A stretch of 61,627 bases of DNA from CAZGAH01 sp964523295 (lineage in GTDB: Bacteria > Desulfobacterota > Desulfovibrionia > Desulfovibrionales > Desulfovibrionaceae). The stretch lies in contig CAZGAH010000014.1 of assembly GCA_964523295.1 (NCBI GenBank), positions 1-61,627 of the forward strand. Direction: 5' to 3'. Of the stretch, positions 43,648-52,584 are shown piece after piece; the stretch's first letter is position 1, and every line of letters starts with the position of its first letter. The notes beneath the pieces are model-generated. The model did not search any database, had not been told where the DNA came from, and saw only the letters and a list, made by a program, of their open reading frames with translations. Made by a program: the position numbers and the translations under genes.

Positions 43648-45123
43648 GTGAATCGTTTTCCACGGTTGTTGTCAGTCATTACGCTTGCGTATCTCGCGCT
43701 TCCCCTGTTTCTTTTTTGCATCGGCTGGGCGAGGCCGGTTTATGCCGTGGCGCTTGTCGGTTGTCTTGTCGTCTGTCTGTGGCGTGCACTACGCGATGGC
43801 GTGGGGATGCTGGCGCCGGCCGGGTCCTACCCGGCGGACCTTGCTTCGTGGCGGTTGCAGCGGGGAGCACTGCTGCGCCTGCTGCTCGGGATCGGTCTGA
43901 TCGTGCTCTGGGTGAGTCTGTCCGGCGCCGGGGGCTTTGGATACCAGAATCCGGACTGGCTCAACGGGCGTAACAATGTCTTGCATGATCTCATGGTCCG
44001 TCCCTGGCCGGTGTTCTACGGCCTGGAGCATGGGCAGCCCCGCCCGCTCGTGTACGGGATCGCCTGTTTTCTTCCTGCGGCGTTGCTCGGCAAGCTCGGC
44101 TCGAGCTGGTCGCTCGCCTGTCAGGGGGTCTACGCGTGGACTCTGGCCGGCGTGCTGCTGACGTACGCCTGGCTGGTGCGACTGACGGGCGCCGGGCCTC
44201 TGCTTTGCGCCGTGCTGTTTATTTTTTTCAGCGGCATGGACATCGTCGGTTCCGCGCTGCTCGGTGCGGACATCGGCGTGTTCCGGCACCTCGAAAACTG
44301 GGCCAATGGCTGGCAGTTCACCTCGATGACCACCCTGCTGTACTGGGCGCCGAACCATGCGCTGGGGGGCTGGCTCCTTGTCTGCCTTTTCATGGCCGAG
44401 GCGATGCGCCGTCGCTGCGACACGCTCCTGTTTCTGCTCTGTCTGTCAGGATTATGGTCCCCGTACGCGGGCCTGGGGCTGGTGCCCTTTGCGCTCGTGG
44501 CAGGATACCAGTCGCGCGGCAAATCCGTCTTCTCGGTGCAGAATATCGCAGCGCTTCCCGTTGCTGTGTTCCTTGGCCTGTATTTTCTGTCCACAGACGC
44601 GACCGCCGGGCAAACCGGATGGATAGGCCATTTTCGCGACATGGCCGCCGATTGGCCTGTGTACATCCTCTTTATCGTTCTGGAATACGGCTTGCTCGCC
44701 CTAATCTTGCGCGCTGTGTTGCCCGAGTTGCGGCAACCCGGATGGATGCGTGAATTTTTTCTGATCGCCTGTCTCGCCCTGGCCATTTTTCCCCTCTACA
44801 AGCTCGGCGGAGACGTGACGCACGAACTCTGCATGCGCGCCTCCATTCCGGCGTTTTTCTTCCTGTTGTATTGCACGTGTCGGGCGCTTACACAGAGCAA
44901 GGCCGTACGCCGGACCGCGACGTACGGGCTGCTCGCGCTCATGCTCGTTCTCGGCGCGTTTACGCCCTCGACCGAGATGCTTCGTTCCGTGTATTTCGTG
45001 ATATATTGTGGCATCGGACTGACGCCGGACATCCCGGCGCCGTTGTCCGAGACCGCTGCGCATTATGTCGGGTCACCCTACAGCACTTTTTTCAGATACC
45101 TGGCGAAAACACCAGTTGAGTAG
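43648..45123 (+). CDS. Polytopic membrane protein of unknown function
   Basis: A 491-residue protein with about a dozen hydrophobic helices and aromatic-rich loops. Charged loop motifs (N-P-D-W-L-N-G-R-N-N-V-L-H-D-L; L-E-N-W-A-N-G-W-Q-F) recall GT-C glycosyltransferases, but no known motif is certain. The GTG at 43648 has AAGGA six bases upstream; a longer frame from 43429 would run through the hairpin. It converges with larB, with 27 nt between the stops. No function is proposed with confidence. Confidence 0.7.
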   Translation: MNRFPRLLSVITLAYLALPLFLFCIGWARPVYAVALVGCLVVCLWRALRDGVGMLAPAGSYPADLASWRLQRGALLRLLLGIGLIVLWVSLSGAGGFGYQNPDWLNGRNNVLHDLMVRPWPVFYGLEHGQPRPLVYGIACFLPAALLGKLGSSWSLACQGVYAWTLAGVLLTYAWLVRLTGAGPLLCAVLFIFFSGMDIVGSALLGADIGVFRHLENWANGWQFTSMTTLLYWAPNHALGGWLLVCLFMAEAMRRRCDTLLFLLCLSGLWSPYAGLGLVPFALVAGYQSRGKSVFSVQNIAALPVAVFLGLYFLSTDATAGQTGWIGHFRDMAADWPVYILFIVLEYGLLALILRAVLPELRQPGWMREFFLIACLALAIFPLYKLGGDVTHELCMRASIPAFFFLLYCTCRALTQSKAVRRTATYGLLALMLVLGAFTPSTEMLRSVYFVIYCGIGLTPDIPAPLSETAAHYVGSPYSTFFRYLAKTPVE

Positions 45124-45150
45124 CGGCAACGTTCTGCAGGGCGCCCTGCA

Positions 45151-45957
45151 TTATTGGTCGTGCGCGCCGGCACCTTGGCGTTGCAGCAGTCGGGCCGCGA
45201 GCACGGCGGCGCCGAAGCCGTTGTCGATGTTGACCACGGCGACGCCCGGGGCGCAGGAGTTCAGCATTGCCAGCAAGGCGGCCAGTCCCTGAAAGCAGGC
45301 CCCGTAGCCTACGGATGTCGGCACTGCGATGATCGGCCTGGGGCAGAGCCCGCCGAGCACGCTGGGCAAGGCGCCCTCCATGCCCGCGGCGACGATGAGC
45401 AGCTCGGCCGCGCACAGGGCATCCAGATGCGGTTGTAGCCGATGCAGTCCGGCCACGCCCACGTCGGGTACGAAGCCGGGTGAAAGACCGAGGAAACGCG
45501 CCGTTCCCAGTGCTTCGAGGGCCACGGGTTGATCCGAGGCGCCGGCCGTGACGACCATGAGCTGGCCGTGGGCCGGCCATGCCGGCCAGTCGGCGCGGAG
45601 CGATTGCCTGGCGTTCAGGGCAAAAAGGCCGGCCTCGGGCCAGGCCTCTCCTGCGGGAAAAACCCCGGACAGCATGGAGCACTGCGTCCGCTCCAGCCTG
45701 GTGGCCAGCACGGCGCGGCCATCCTGAGCGAGCCCGGCGATGCAGTCCCGCAACTGTTCGTCACTCTTGCCCCGACCGTAGACGACCTCTCCCAGTCCCG
45801 TACGCAGGGCGCGATGCCGGTCAAGATGCACGGCGCCGATGGTGCGCGCAAAGGGCTCCACGCAACAGGCGTTCAACGCCTGCGCCGGGGAGAGCGCACC
45901 GGTTGCCACCTGCTGAAAAAGACCCAGAAGTTTGTCCCGTTCCATACTCACGTCCAT
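45151..45957 (-). CDS. larB: Nickel-pincer cofactor synthase LarB
   Basis: A 268-residue PurE-like protein. LarB carboxylates and hydrolyses nicotinic acid adenine dinucleotide in the first step to the nickel-pincer cofactor used by lactate racemase and related enzymes. The C-terminal fold has V-V-T-A-G-A-S-D, A-A-G-M-E-G-A-L-P-S-V and V-P-T-S-V-G-Y-G (residues about 165-235), matching the AIR-carboxylase-like core. Starts at 45957 or 45945 lack clear ribosome sites. larC and larE are not adjacent. Confidence 0.88.
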   Translation of the reverse strand: MDVSMERDKLLGLFQQVATGALSPAQALNACCVEPFARTIGAVHLDRHRALRTGLGEVVYGRGKSDEQLRDCIAGLAQDGRAVLATRLERTQCSMLSGVFPAGEAWPEAGLFALNARQSLRADWPAWPAHGQLMVVTAGASDQPVALEALGTARFLGLSPGFVPDVGVAGLHRLQPHLDALCAAELLIVAAGMEGALPSVLGGLCPRPIIAVPTSVGYGACFQGLAALLAMLNSCAPGVAVVNIDNGFGAAVLAARLLQRQGAGAHDQ

Positions 45958-46157
45958 GCTGCGTTGTTTCGAGTCCGTTGAGTAAACCGATTGCGGCAGG
46001 CCTGCAAGTCGGGTAATCGTACGCGAGAGGCAGGGATCGGACAACTTGCCAAGCGTCGCCGGCGGACTGTATGGTATGCTCACGCCGGTTCGTTACGCGC
46101 GCGAAACGGCCACGTTTTTTTCGGATCACCTTTTCAATCAGGAAGGCGCACAGCCGC

Positions 46158-47393
46158 ATGTCACGTTTTTTCGCCGACGCTTCGGTTTCGTTCCCCCAGC
46201 CGCACGCTGCCATGAGCCGTTCCGTGGTCGAGGAATACAAGCGCAGTTTTGCGGATATTCACGTTTCGCCCGAAGACATGCTGTTCGTGGTCTATATTCT
46301 CTTTGGCGTCGTCGGCATCGTTCTGTTGCATCTGTTGTATACGTATCTGCGCGACAAGGTGTTTGCCCGCCAGGCGGCAGGGTACGCCATCACCCGCAAG
46401 TCACGGATCAAGAGCATTCTCCACCTGGCTCAGGACGAGCGGAAAAAATTTGAACTGCGTTTTCTGCCCCCCAAACCCGGTCGGAAAACGACCTCCTGTT
46501 CCCTGCTGGAACTGGACGATGCGCTGATTTCCTTTGAACTGCCCGTCGGGGTCAGGGCGACGCCGGAATGGATTGATCGCAGTGTCGAGTTTTTTTTTCG
46601 TGCGCCCAAGGGCATGGCCAGGCAGAAGGATCTGGCGCAGGTCATGAACACCGAGTCCCGAAGTCGCGTCAAATCCGGCGAAGGACCTCCGTTCTATTAT
46701 TTCAGCGATACCATTCGCAGCGTCAAACGCTTTCCCAACGGACAGTGCATCATCCAGACCGGTTTTCCACGGCGCCTGATAATCCAACAGAAGCGACAGT
46801 CGCTGCGCATCGCCCCTCCGGAGGAATATGTTCTGGGGTGCGCGCTCTGGCCCGACCGCCTGGCCCTGACCGGCGCGAGGACCACCAACGCCCGCAAATG
46901 GGGCAAGCCCGCCATGTCGCTCACGCCGGGTAACCCCAGAAGCCCTTTTTCCATCGGCAACATTTCCGCTTTGGGCATGAGTCTGGCCATTTCCACCCAG
47001 GCAGCCAGGTCATCGGGGCTGCACCTGGCCATAGGCGACCTGCTGGTCCTGCTTTTCGACCTTTTTGATCCGGATTACGCGGTCAAGCGTCGGTACTGGG
47101 TCCAGGGCAGGATCCAGAACAGCTACGAAGACCTCGGAGCGAAAAGCATTGTGATCGGGCTGCTGTTTCAGCGTGCCGCGCGTCCGGTCAGCGAGGCCCA
47201 ACCGTATGAACTGATCTGGGGTATCGTCGACGACGACGGTCTGGATACGCTCGGCAACTGGGTCATGAAACGCCATCTGGACATGCATCGCAAAGTCGAG
47301 AATCCTTCCATCCTTCCCAAGGAAAGCTTGCGCGAAAAGGAAACGTTCAGACCCGTTATTGCACGAAAGGGCGAGGAATCCACCCCGGAGTGA
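46158..47393 (+). CDS. Membrane-anchored PilZ-domain protein
   Basis: A 411-residue protein. One membrane helix near residues 40-62 (F-V-V-Y-I-L-F-G-V-V-G-I-V-L) is followed by a cytoplasmic region. A PilZ domain sits near residues 230-355, with a K-R-Q-S-L-R motif and N-I-S-A-L-G (the N/D-x-S-x-x-G of cyclic-di-GMP sites). GGAAGG lies eleven bases before the ATG at 46158; ATG 46212 is an alternative. It is the second PilZ protein in the window. It probably couples c-di-GMP level to an envelope or motility output; the partner is unknown. Confidence 0.78.
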   Translation: MSRFFADASVSFPQPHAAMSRSVVEEYKRSFADIHVSPEDMLFVVYILFGVVGIVLLHLLYTYLRDKVFARQAAGYAITRKSRIKSILHLAQDERKKFELRFLPPKPGRKTTSCSLLELDDALISFELPVGVRATPEWIDRSVEFFFRAPKGMARQKDLAQVMNTESRSRVKSGEGPPFYYFSDTIRSVKRFPNGQCIIQTGFPRRLIIQQKRQSLRIAPPEEYVLGCALWPDRLALTGARTTNARKWGKPAMSLTPGNPRSPFSIGNISALGMSLAISTQAARSSGLHLAIGDLLVLLFDLFDPDYAVKRRYWVQGRIQNSYEDLGAKSIVIGLLFQRAARPVSEAQPYELIWGIVDDDGLDTLGNWVMKRHLDMHRKVENPSILPKESLREKETFRPVIARKGEESTPE

Positions 47394-47507
47394 ACATCCA
47401 CGGCGTCCTGCATGGGCGTCGCGGCTCGTTTCCCCGCTTGATACTGTATTTTTTCATAATTTCAGGTTGTTGTGGCTGCTTCGGTGATTTTTTTGGGCCA
47501 CGACCTC

Positions 47508-47536
47508 TTGACTTGCACCGAAACGATATCTATACA
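47508..47536 (+). promoter_or_regulatory. Sigma70 promoter of the Gld-type ABC operon
   Basis: TTGACT at 47508-47513 and TATACA at 47531-47536 with a 17-base spacer. A start near 47543 gives a leader of about 79 nt before the ATP-binding gene. Confidence 0.65.
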
Positions 47537-47621
47537 AACATGTTGGCCTTGGGTGGGGACGACCCACGCTTCGTTGTATTCCCTAGACACCTTGTTTTAT
47601 TTTGCAATCGGACCATCGACT

Positions 47622-48575
47622 ATGCTCGAAGTACGCAATCTCTGTCATCACTACGGAATGGCCCAGGTATTGTTCAACCTCGACTTCAGCGTGAACCAGG
47701 GCGAAGTTGTCGGATTTCTCGGGCCGAACGGCGCGGGCAAGACCACGACCATGCGGATTCTGACCGGCTATCTCCAGCCGTCCGCGGGAACGGTGGTTTT
47801 CGACGGTCGGGATATCCGTGAGAACGTAGTGCGGCTGCGCAAGCAGCTCGGCTACATGCCCGAAAACGTTCCGCTCTATCCGGAGCTGACCGTGGCCGAG
47901 TACCTGGGGTGGGCGGCCTGCATCAAGCAGTCGAAGCACCCGGCCCGGCAGGTGGGCGAGGTGGTCGAGCGCTGCGGTCTGGCACAGCACCGGAACACGC
48001 TCATCCGGCATCTTTCCAAGGGATTCCGGCAACGCGTCGGCCTGGCGCAGGCCATCCTCGGGGAGACGCGGCTGTTGATCCTGGACGAGCCCACGGCCGG
48101 GCTGGACCCACGCCAGATTCGCGATATCCGGATATTGATCCGGGAGCTGGGGCGCGAGAAGACCATCCTGCTTTCCACGCACATTCTGCCCGAGGTCGAA
48201 TTGACCTGCGACCGCGCGGTGATCATCGACCGTGGCCGGATCGTGGCCGAGGACACGCCTGCCGGGCTGGTGCAGTCGTTCGGAGCGCAAGGCCGCTACC
48301 TGCTGCGGCTGGACGTGGCCGAGGCCCAGACCGAGGCGGTCTTGTCCTGCTTCCGCGGCGTGGAGGACGTACGCCAGGTTGAACGCGCCGAGGACGCCGG
48401 CCGGGGAACCTTTCTGCTCCAGACCGATCCGGTGGTGGACCGGCGCGCTGCGATCAGCCGTCTCGTCTTCGAGAAGGGCTGGCCTCTGCTCGAGTTCAAG
48501 CCCGCTTCCGCGAGTCTGGAAGAAGTCTTTGTCAGTCTCGTGCGTACGGAACAACCTGAAGGAGTCGCCGAATGA
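47622..48575 (+). CDS. ABC transporter ATP-binding protein (GldA/NatA-like)
   Basis: A 317-residue ATPase of the ABC-2 exporter class. Walker A is G-P-N-G-A-G-K-T-T-T near residue 37. The ABC signature is degenerate, L-S-K-G-F-R-Q-R instead of L-S-G-G-Q. Walker B is L-L-I-L-D-E-P-T-A-G-L and the switch histidine is in L-S-T-H. A C-terminal extension of about 90 residues follows, as in GldA relatives. The start at 47622 has a poor ribosome site but matches homologues. It is coupled to the permease by an ATGA overlap. Confidence 0.93.
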   Translation: MLEVRNLCHHYGMAQVLFNLDFSVNQGEVVGFLGPNGAGKTTTMRILTGYLQPSAGTVVFDGRDIRENVVRLRKQLGYMPENVPLYPELTVAEYLGWAACIKQSKHPARQVGEVVERCGLAQHRNTLIRHLSKGFRQRVGLAQAILGETRLLILDEPTAGLDPRQIRDIRILIRELGREKTILLSTHILPEVELTCDRAVIIDRGRIVAEDTPAGLVQSFGAQGRYLLRLDVAEAQTEAVLSCFRGVEDVRQVERAEDAGRGTFLLQTDPVVDRRAAISRLVFEKGWPLLEFKPASASLEEVFVSLVRTEQPEGVAE

Positions 48576-49339
48576 ACGGGAGTATTCTTCTGGCCCGGAA
48601 AGACCTCACCATCTTTTTCCGCTCGCCGCTGGCCTACATCGTGTTGGCCTGCTTCCTTTTTATTACCGGGTATATGTTTGCCACGGCCGTGCAGTATTAC
48701 GAGCTGGTCAGCATCCAGGTGATGCAGAACCCCGGCGTGACCGGCTTTACGCCCACCGAGGCGATCATCACGCCGTATCTGCAGAACTCAGCGGTCGTGC
48801 TGCTGTTCTTTTTGCCGTTGCTGACCATGCGCGGTTTCAGCGAAGAGAAGAAAATGGGCACGTTCGAGATGCTGCTGAGCTATCCGCTGACCGAGTGGCA
48901 GCTGATGGGGGGCAAGTTGTGGGCTCTGACCGGGTTTCTGGTTCTGGCGCTGGTCCTGCACGCCATCGCGCCGGGGATGCTGTTTCTGGTCAGCGAGGCC
49001 GAGATGCTGCCGACCCTGACCGGGTACCTGGGTCTGCTGCTTCTGGGGGTGAGCTTTGCGGGATTGGGCTTGTTTCTGTCCACGCTGACGGAAAACCAGA
49101 TTGTTTCCGCCACGCTGTCCTTCGCCGCGTTGCTGCTGCTGTGGCTGCTGTCCTGGGTCAAGGAACTCTCGCCGCAAGGCCTTGGGCCGATCGTTGCGGC
49201 CTTTTCGCCGCTGGGGCATTTTGAATCCTTCACCAAAGGGGTGATCGAATTCGCTGACCTGTTGTACTACGTGACCTTCACGGCGGGCTTTTTCTGGCTC
49301 TCGGTGCTGAGTCTGGAAAACCANNNNNNNNNNAGGTAA
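48572..49339 (+). CDS. ABC-2 type permease (GldF-like)
   Basis: A 255-residue inner-membrane permease as assembled, with six helices. Conserved elements are F-R-S-P-L-A-Y-I near residue 16, R-G-F-S-E-E-K-K-M-G-T-F-E at about 89-100, and L-S-L-E-N near the end. The 10-N gap at 49324-49333 falls in the last few codons; the assembled frame stops at TAA just after it, so length is near complete but the true tail is unsure. With the ATPase and the next two genes it forms a Gld-type export complex. Confidence 0.9.
   Translation: MNGSILLARKDLTIFFRSPLAYIVLACFLFITGYMFATAVQYYELVSIQVMQNPGVTGFTPTEAIITPYLQNSAVVLLFFLPLLTMRGFSEEKKMGTFEMLLSYPLTEWQLMGGKLWALTGFLVLALVLHAIAPGMLFLVSEAEMLPTLTGYLGLLLLGVSFAGLGLFLSTLTENQIVSATLSFAALLLLWLLSWVKELSPQGLGPIVAAFSPLGHFESFTKGVIEFADLLYYVTFTAGFFWLSVLSLENXXXXR
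49324..49333. other. Assembly gap (10 N) at the end of the permease gene
   Basis: Ten N between C-A and A-G-G-T-A-A. The assembled frame runs through to the stop, so the gap hides only the last residues of the permease. Its real size is unknown. Confidence 0.9.
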
Positions 49340-49343
49340 GCCC

Positions 49344-50849
49344 ATGAACAACGTCAGACGCTATTCCCTCACCGCCCTTTCCGGCATCGTTGGCCTGGCC
49401 CTGCTCATAGGACTCAACGTCCTGGCGGCCAGGCAGGCCTGGCGCTGGGACACCACGGTGAACAAACGCTATTCCCTGAGCGCGCAGACGATCGACTTGC
49501 TGCGCACCTCGCAGACTCCTGTCCACGCGGTGGCGTTTTACCGGCCCGAGGAGCCGGGCAAGCCGCAGGCCGAGGATCTGCTCAAGTTGTTTTCCCAGGC
49601 AACGCCAACGTTTACCTATGAATTCGTCGATCCGGACCGCACGCCCTTCAGGGCCAAGGAGCTGGAGGTGACGCAGACCGGCAGCGTCGTGCTTATGGCC
49701 GGCGACAAGCGGGAAAAAACGGTGACCCCGGACGAGCAGAAGCTCATCAACACCTACGCACGCGTCACCAATCCCAAACGGGCCAAGGCCTATCTGGTCG
49801 AGGGGCATGGCGAGCTTGAGGCTGCCGCGGGTCAGCCGCAGCAATCCTGCGCCACTCTTCAGAAGACCCTGGCCGATCAGGGCGTTGAACTCGAGCCCCT
49901 GACTCTGGCCCGATCCGAGGCCGTGCCCGCGGATGCCGACCTTCTCCTGATTCTCGGTCCGCGCAAGGATTTTCTGGAGCACGAGCTGAGCCTGCTTAAG
50001 GCCTGGTTCGACGCCGGCGGGCGGCTGTTCGTCGCGCTGTCGGCCGAGGACAAGACCAATCTGGACGGCTGGATCCGGGCCGGGCTCTCGCTGGAGCGCC
50101 GTACCGGCTTTGTCGTCGATCCGGTCAGCCGCTACGTCACCGGCGACGCCATGGCCCCGCTGGTTCAGGATTACGGTCAGCATGCGATTGCCGAAGATTT
50201 CAATCTTATGACCGTCTACCCCACGGCAACGGGGCTGTTCGCCCTGCCGGACGCCGGCAAAGCCATGCCGGATCCGCTCGACCCCATGGGGGGCGCAGCG
50301 GAATCGCCGGTTTCCTTTCTTGGGCGCAGCACGGCTCAGGCCTGGTTCGAGACGGATGTCGACGCGCTCAAGGCCGGCAAGGCTGAATTCGATGCCAAGA
50401 CTGACGTGCCGGGTCCGATCTGGATCGCCGCCGTGTACGAGGGCAAGGTTCCGGCGGCGCCGGCTCAAACAGAAGCTGCACCCGCTGCACCAGAGGGCAA
50501 AGACGCGAAGCCGGAGGATCAGGTCAAGAGTGCGGACACGCCGGATGCGGCCAAGGCCGGCCCCAAACCCGGTCGGTCGTCTCGCGCGGTGCTGTTCGGG
50601 GACCAGGATTTCGTTTCGGACAAGTATGTGAACATCGCCGGCAACCTGGATTTCGCCCGCAATTGCGCCAACTGGCTGCTCGAACGGGAAAGTCTGATTA
50701 CCCTGCCCAAGCCGCAGGCGGGGAACATCTTCCTGCTCATGAGCATGCCGGAGCGGATGGCGGTCATGTGGCTGCCGCTGGTGCTGCTGCCGGGAATCTT
50801 CGTGGTCCTGGCCGTGGTCGTCGCAGTGCGGCGGCGGCGGTCCAAATAG
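49344..50849 (+). CDS. GldG-like ABC auxiliary protein
   Basis: A 501-residue membrane-anchored protein. One helix is near residues 10-30. A long periplasmic part of the ABC_transp_aux type follows (V-A-F-Y-R-P, F-V-D-P-D-R, Y-L-V-E-G-H-G-E-L, L-L-I-L-G-P-R). A Pro/Ala linker lies around 370-410, and a second helix near 475-495 ends in a basic tail (R-R-R-R-S-K). In Bacteroidetes GldG supports gliding; in other phyla the same three-gene sets are thought to export or process unknown envelope substrates. It starts just after the permease stop. Confidence 0.88.
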   Translation: MNNVRRYSLTALSGIVGLALLIGLNVLAARQAWRWDTTVNKRYSLSAQTIDLLRTSQTPVHAVAFYRPEEPGKPQAEDLLKLFSQATPTFTYEFVDPDRTPFRAKELEVTQTGSVVLMAGDKREKTVTPDEQKLINTYARVTNPKRAKAYLVEGHGELEAAAGQPQQSCATLQKTLADQGVELEPLTLARSEAVPADADLLLILGPRKDFLEHELSLLKAWFDAGGRLFVALSAEDKTNLDGWIRAGLSLERRTGFVVDPVSRYVTGDAMAPLVQDYGQHAIAEDFNLMTVYPTATGLFALPDAGKAMPDPLDPMGGAAESPVSFLGRSTAQAWFETDVDALKAGKAEFDAKTDVPGPIWIAAVYEGKVPAAPAQTEAAPAAPEGKDAKPEDQVKSADTPDAAKAGPKPGRSSRAVLFGDQDFVSDKYVNIAGNLDFARNCANWLLERESLITLPKPQAGNIFLLMSMPERMAVMWLPLVLLPGIFVVLAVVVAVRRRRSK

Positions 50850-50903
50850 GGACGAACAGCGTAGCGACGACCGCCGTATCAGGCGGTCTGGAGGCTGACG
50901 GAC

Positions 50904-52265
50904 GTGAACAAGCGACTTGTTATCCTGGCGGTGCTGGCGATCCTGGTCTGGGTCGGCATCGCCCTGCTGCCAGAAAAAAAGACCGAAGAGCCGATGGACG
51001 CCGCGTGGACCTCGCTTGGCGCGACCAAGGTAAAAACCGTGGAGCAGCGTGCCGGAAACGGCGAGTATACGCTTCAGGTCCAGAACGGTGAATGGCGGCT
51101 TCAGGCCGGATCAGGGCCGGCCCTGCGCGCCGATCTGACCAAAGTCGAGGCCCTGATCACGTTCATCGACCAGAATCGCCCCATCCGCCGATTGGGCACG
51201 CTCACGGCCGAGCAGGCGGCGGAGTACGGTCTGGACAAACCGCAAGCCGTACTTACTATGAAAGCGAGCGTAGCGGATGGCAAGACCGAGGAGTGGACCC
51301 TGACCCTGGGCGCCAAAAATCCATCCGCCGACGGCGTATACGCCAAAAGCTCGCGCGAGGGCGATACCTGCCTGCTGCTGGACGCGCGCTTTGCAGAGCA
51401 GTGCAACCGCAAGCCCGACTATTATTACGATCTGCGGCTGGTGGACATGCGCAACGAGACCATCGCTCGCGTGGCTCTGGACGAAGCCGCCTATACGCAA
51501 TGGGACATCGCACGGCAGGACAAGGGGTTCGTGTTCACGCAACCCGAATCGCTGGCCGGAAAGCCCACGGACGAGCCCACCGTGAATCTGTACCTGAACG
51601 ATCTGACCACGCTGCGGGGCAAGTCGGTCCTTGCGTCGCTTCCGGAGAAGGCGAGGTCGATGCTGAAGGTGTCGGTCTGGCGCACGGGCTCGGAGACGCC
51701 GGAAACGGTCGAGGTCTTCGAAACCGGAATGGGACAGCCGGCCTTTGCCGGTCGTTCAGACTGGCAGCCGGCGATTGTGGCTCTCGATATCAGTGCCACG
51801 TCCAAACTGGCCAGAACGGCCTTTTCCCTGCGCGACCGTACGGTCCTGACGATCGATCAGGCCACGGTCAAGAGGATGCGTATTCGTCAGGAGGCCCGGG
51901 AGGGCAAGCCCGCGGCCGAGTTCGTTGTCGCCAGGACCGATGCCGGCTGGAAGCGCGAAGGCGAGGACGCCGCGCTTACCGAGCCGGACATGCTGCTGTG
52001 GCAGCTGGGAGACCTGAAATTCGAGGCCGAACCAGCGTCCGTGCTCCCTGAAAGCGCTGGCCCCTGGCTGACCTGGGAGCTGTTCACCGATACGGGCGAA
52101 CCTGCGGCCGTGCTGCAGGCCTATAGCGATCCCGGCCTGTCCAGGGGGCAGTGCTGGATCAAGACCGGGGCCTCAGAGCTGTTCTATCCGGTGGCGGGGC
52201 AGTTGCCCCAGGCCTTGCAGTACCTGGTCGAGCCCGCGTCACGGAAGGTTTTGCAGGAACCCTGA
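50904..52265 (+). CDS. DUF4340 protein of the Gld-type ABC cluster
   Basis: A 453-residue protein with one N-terminal helix (residues about 5-22) and a periplasmic domain built of repeated beta-rich units (Y-G-L-D-K-P near 110, Y-Y-D-L-R-L near 170). This is the DUF4340 pattern that commonly follows GldG-like genes. The start is a GTG at 50904 with GGAGG nine bases upstream. It is the last gene of the cluster, 84 nt before rpoZ. Role unknown; likely binds the exported substrate or peptidoglycan. Confidence 0.85.
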   Translation: MNKRLVILAVLAILVWVGIALLPEKKTEEPMDAAWTSLGATKVKTVEQRAGNGEYTLQVQNGEWRLQAGSGPALRADLTKVEALITFIDQNRPIRRLGTLTAEQAAEYGLDKPQAVLTMKASVADGKTEEWTLTLGAKNPSADGVYAKSSREGDTCLLLDARFAEQCNRKPDYYYDLRLVDMRNETIARVALDEAAYTQWDIARQDKGFVFTQPESLAGKPTDEPTVNLYLNDLTTLRGKSVLASLPEKARSMLKVSVWRTGSETPETVEVFETGMGQPAFAGRSDWQPAIVALDISATSKLARTAFSLRDRTVLTIDQATVKRMRIRQEAREGKPAAEFVVARTDAGWKREGEDAALTEPDMLLWQLGDLKFEAEPASVLPESAGPWLTWELFTDTGEPAAVLQAYSDPGLSRGQCWIKTGASELFYPVAGQLPQALQYLVEPASRKVLQEP

Positions 52266-52349
52266 TTCCGGCATGACGGCGTGATCGGTCGGCCATTTCG
52301 TACGCAGGCCGTATGGTGACGAGCGCGAACCACAAGAAGGAGAAAGAGG

Positions 52350-52577
52350 ATGGCGAGAATTACGGTGGAAGACTGTCAGAAAAGGGTCGATAACCGGTTT
52401 TTGCTGGTGCAGATGGCGATCAAGCGTTTGCATCATTTCCGCGAAGGTTACACCCCGCTGGTGGAGAGCAAAAACAAGGAGATCGTCACCGCCTTGCGTG
52501 AGATTGCCGAGGGCAAGGTTCTCCCTGTAGTGCCCGCCGGCGCCACCGACCTGATCCCGGATCCTGCGGGGTTCTGA
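52350..52577 (+). CDS. rpoZ: RNA polymerase omega subunit
   Basis: A 75-residue omega, which supports beta-prime folding. M-A-R-I-T-V-E-D-C and R-F-L-L-V-Q-M-A-I-K-R match the family. AAGGAG lies ten bases before the ATG. dnaJ starts eight bases after the stop. In other bacteria rpoZ is paired with spoT or gmk; here it precedes dnaJ. Confidence 0.93.
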   Translation: MARITVEDCQKRVDNRFLLVQMAIKRLHHFREGYTPLVESKNKEIVTALREIAEGKVLPVVPAGATDLIPDPAGF

Positions 52578-52584
52578 CGCAGCC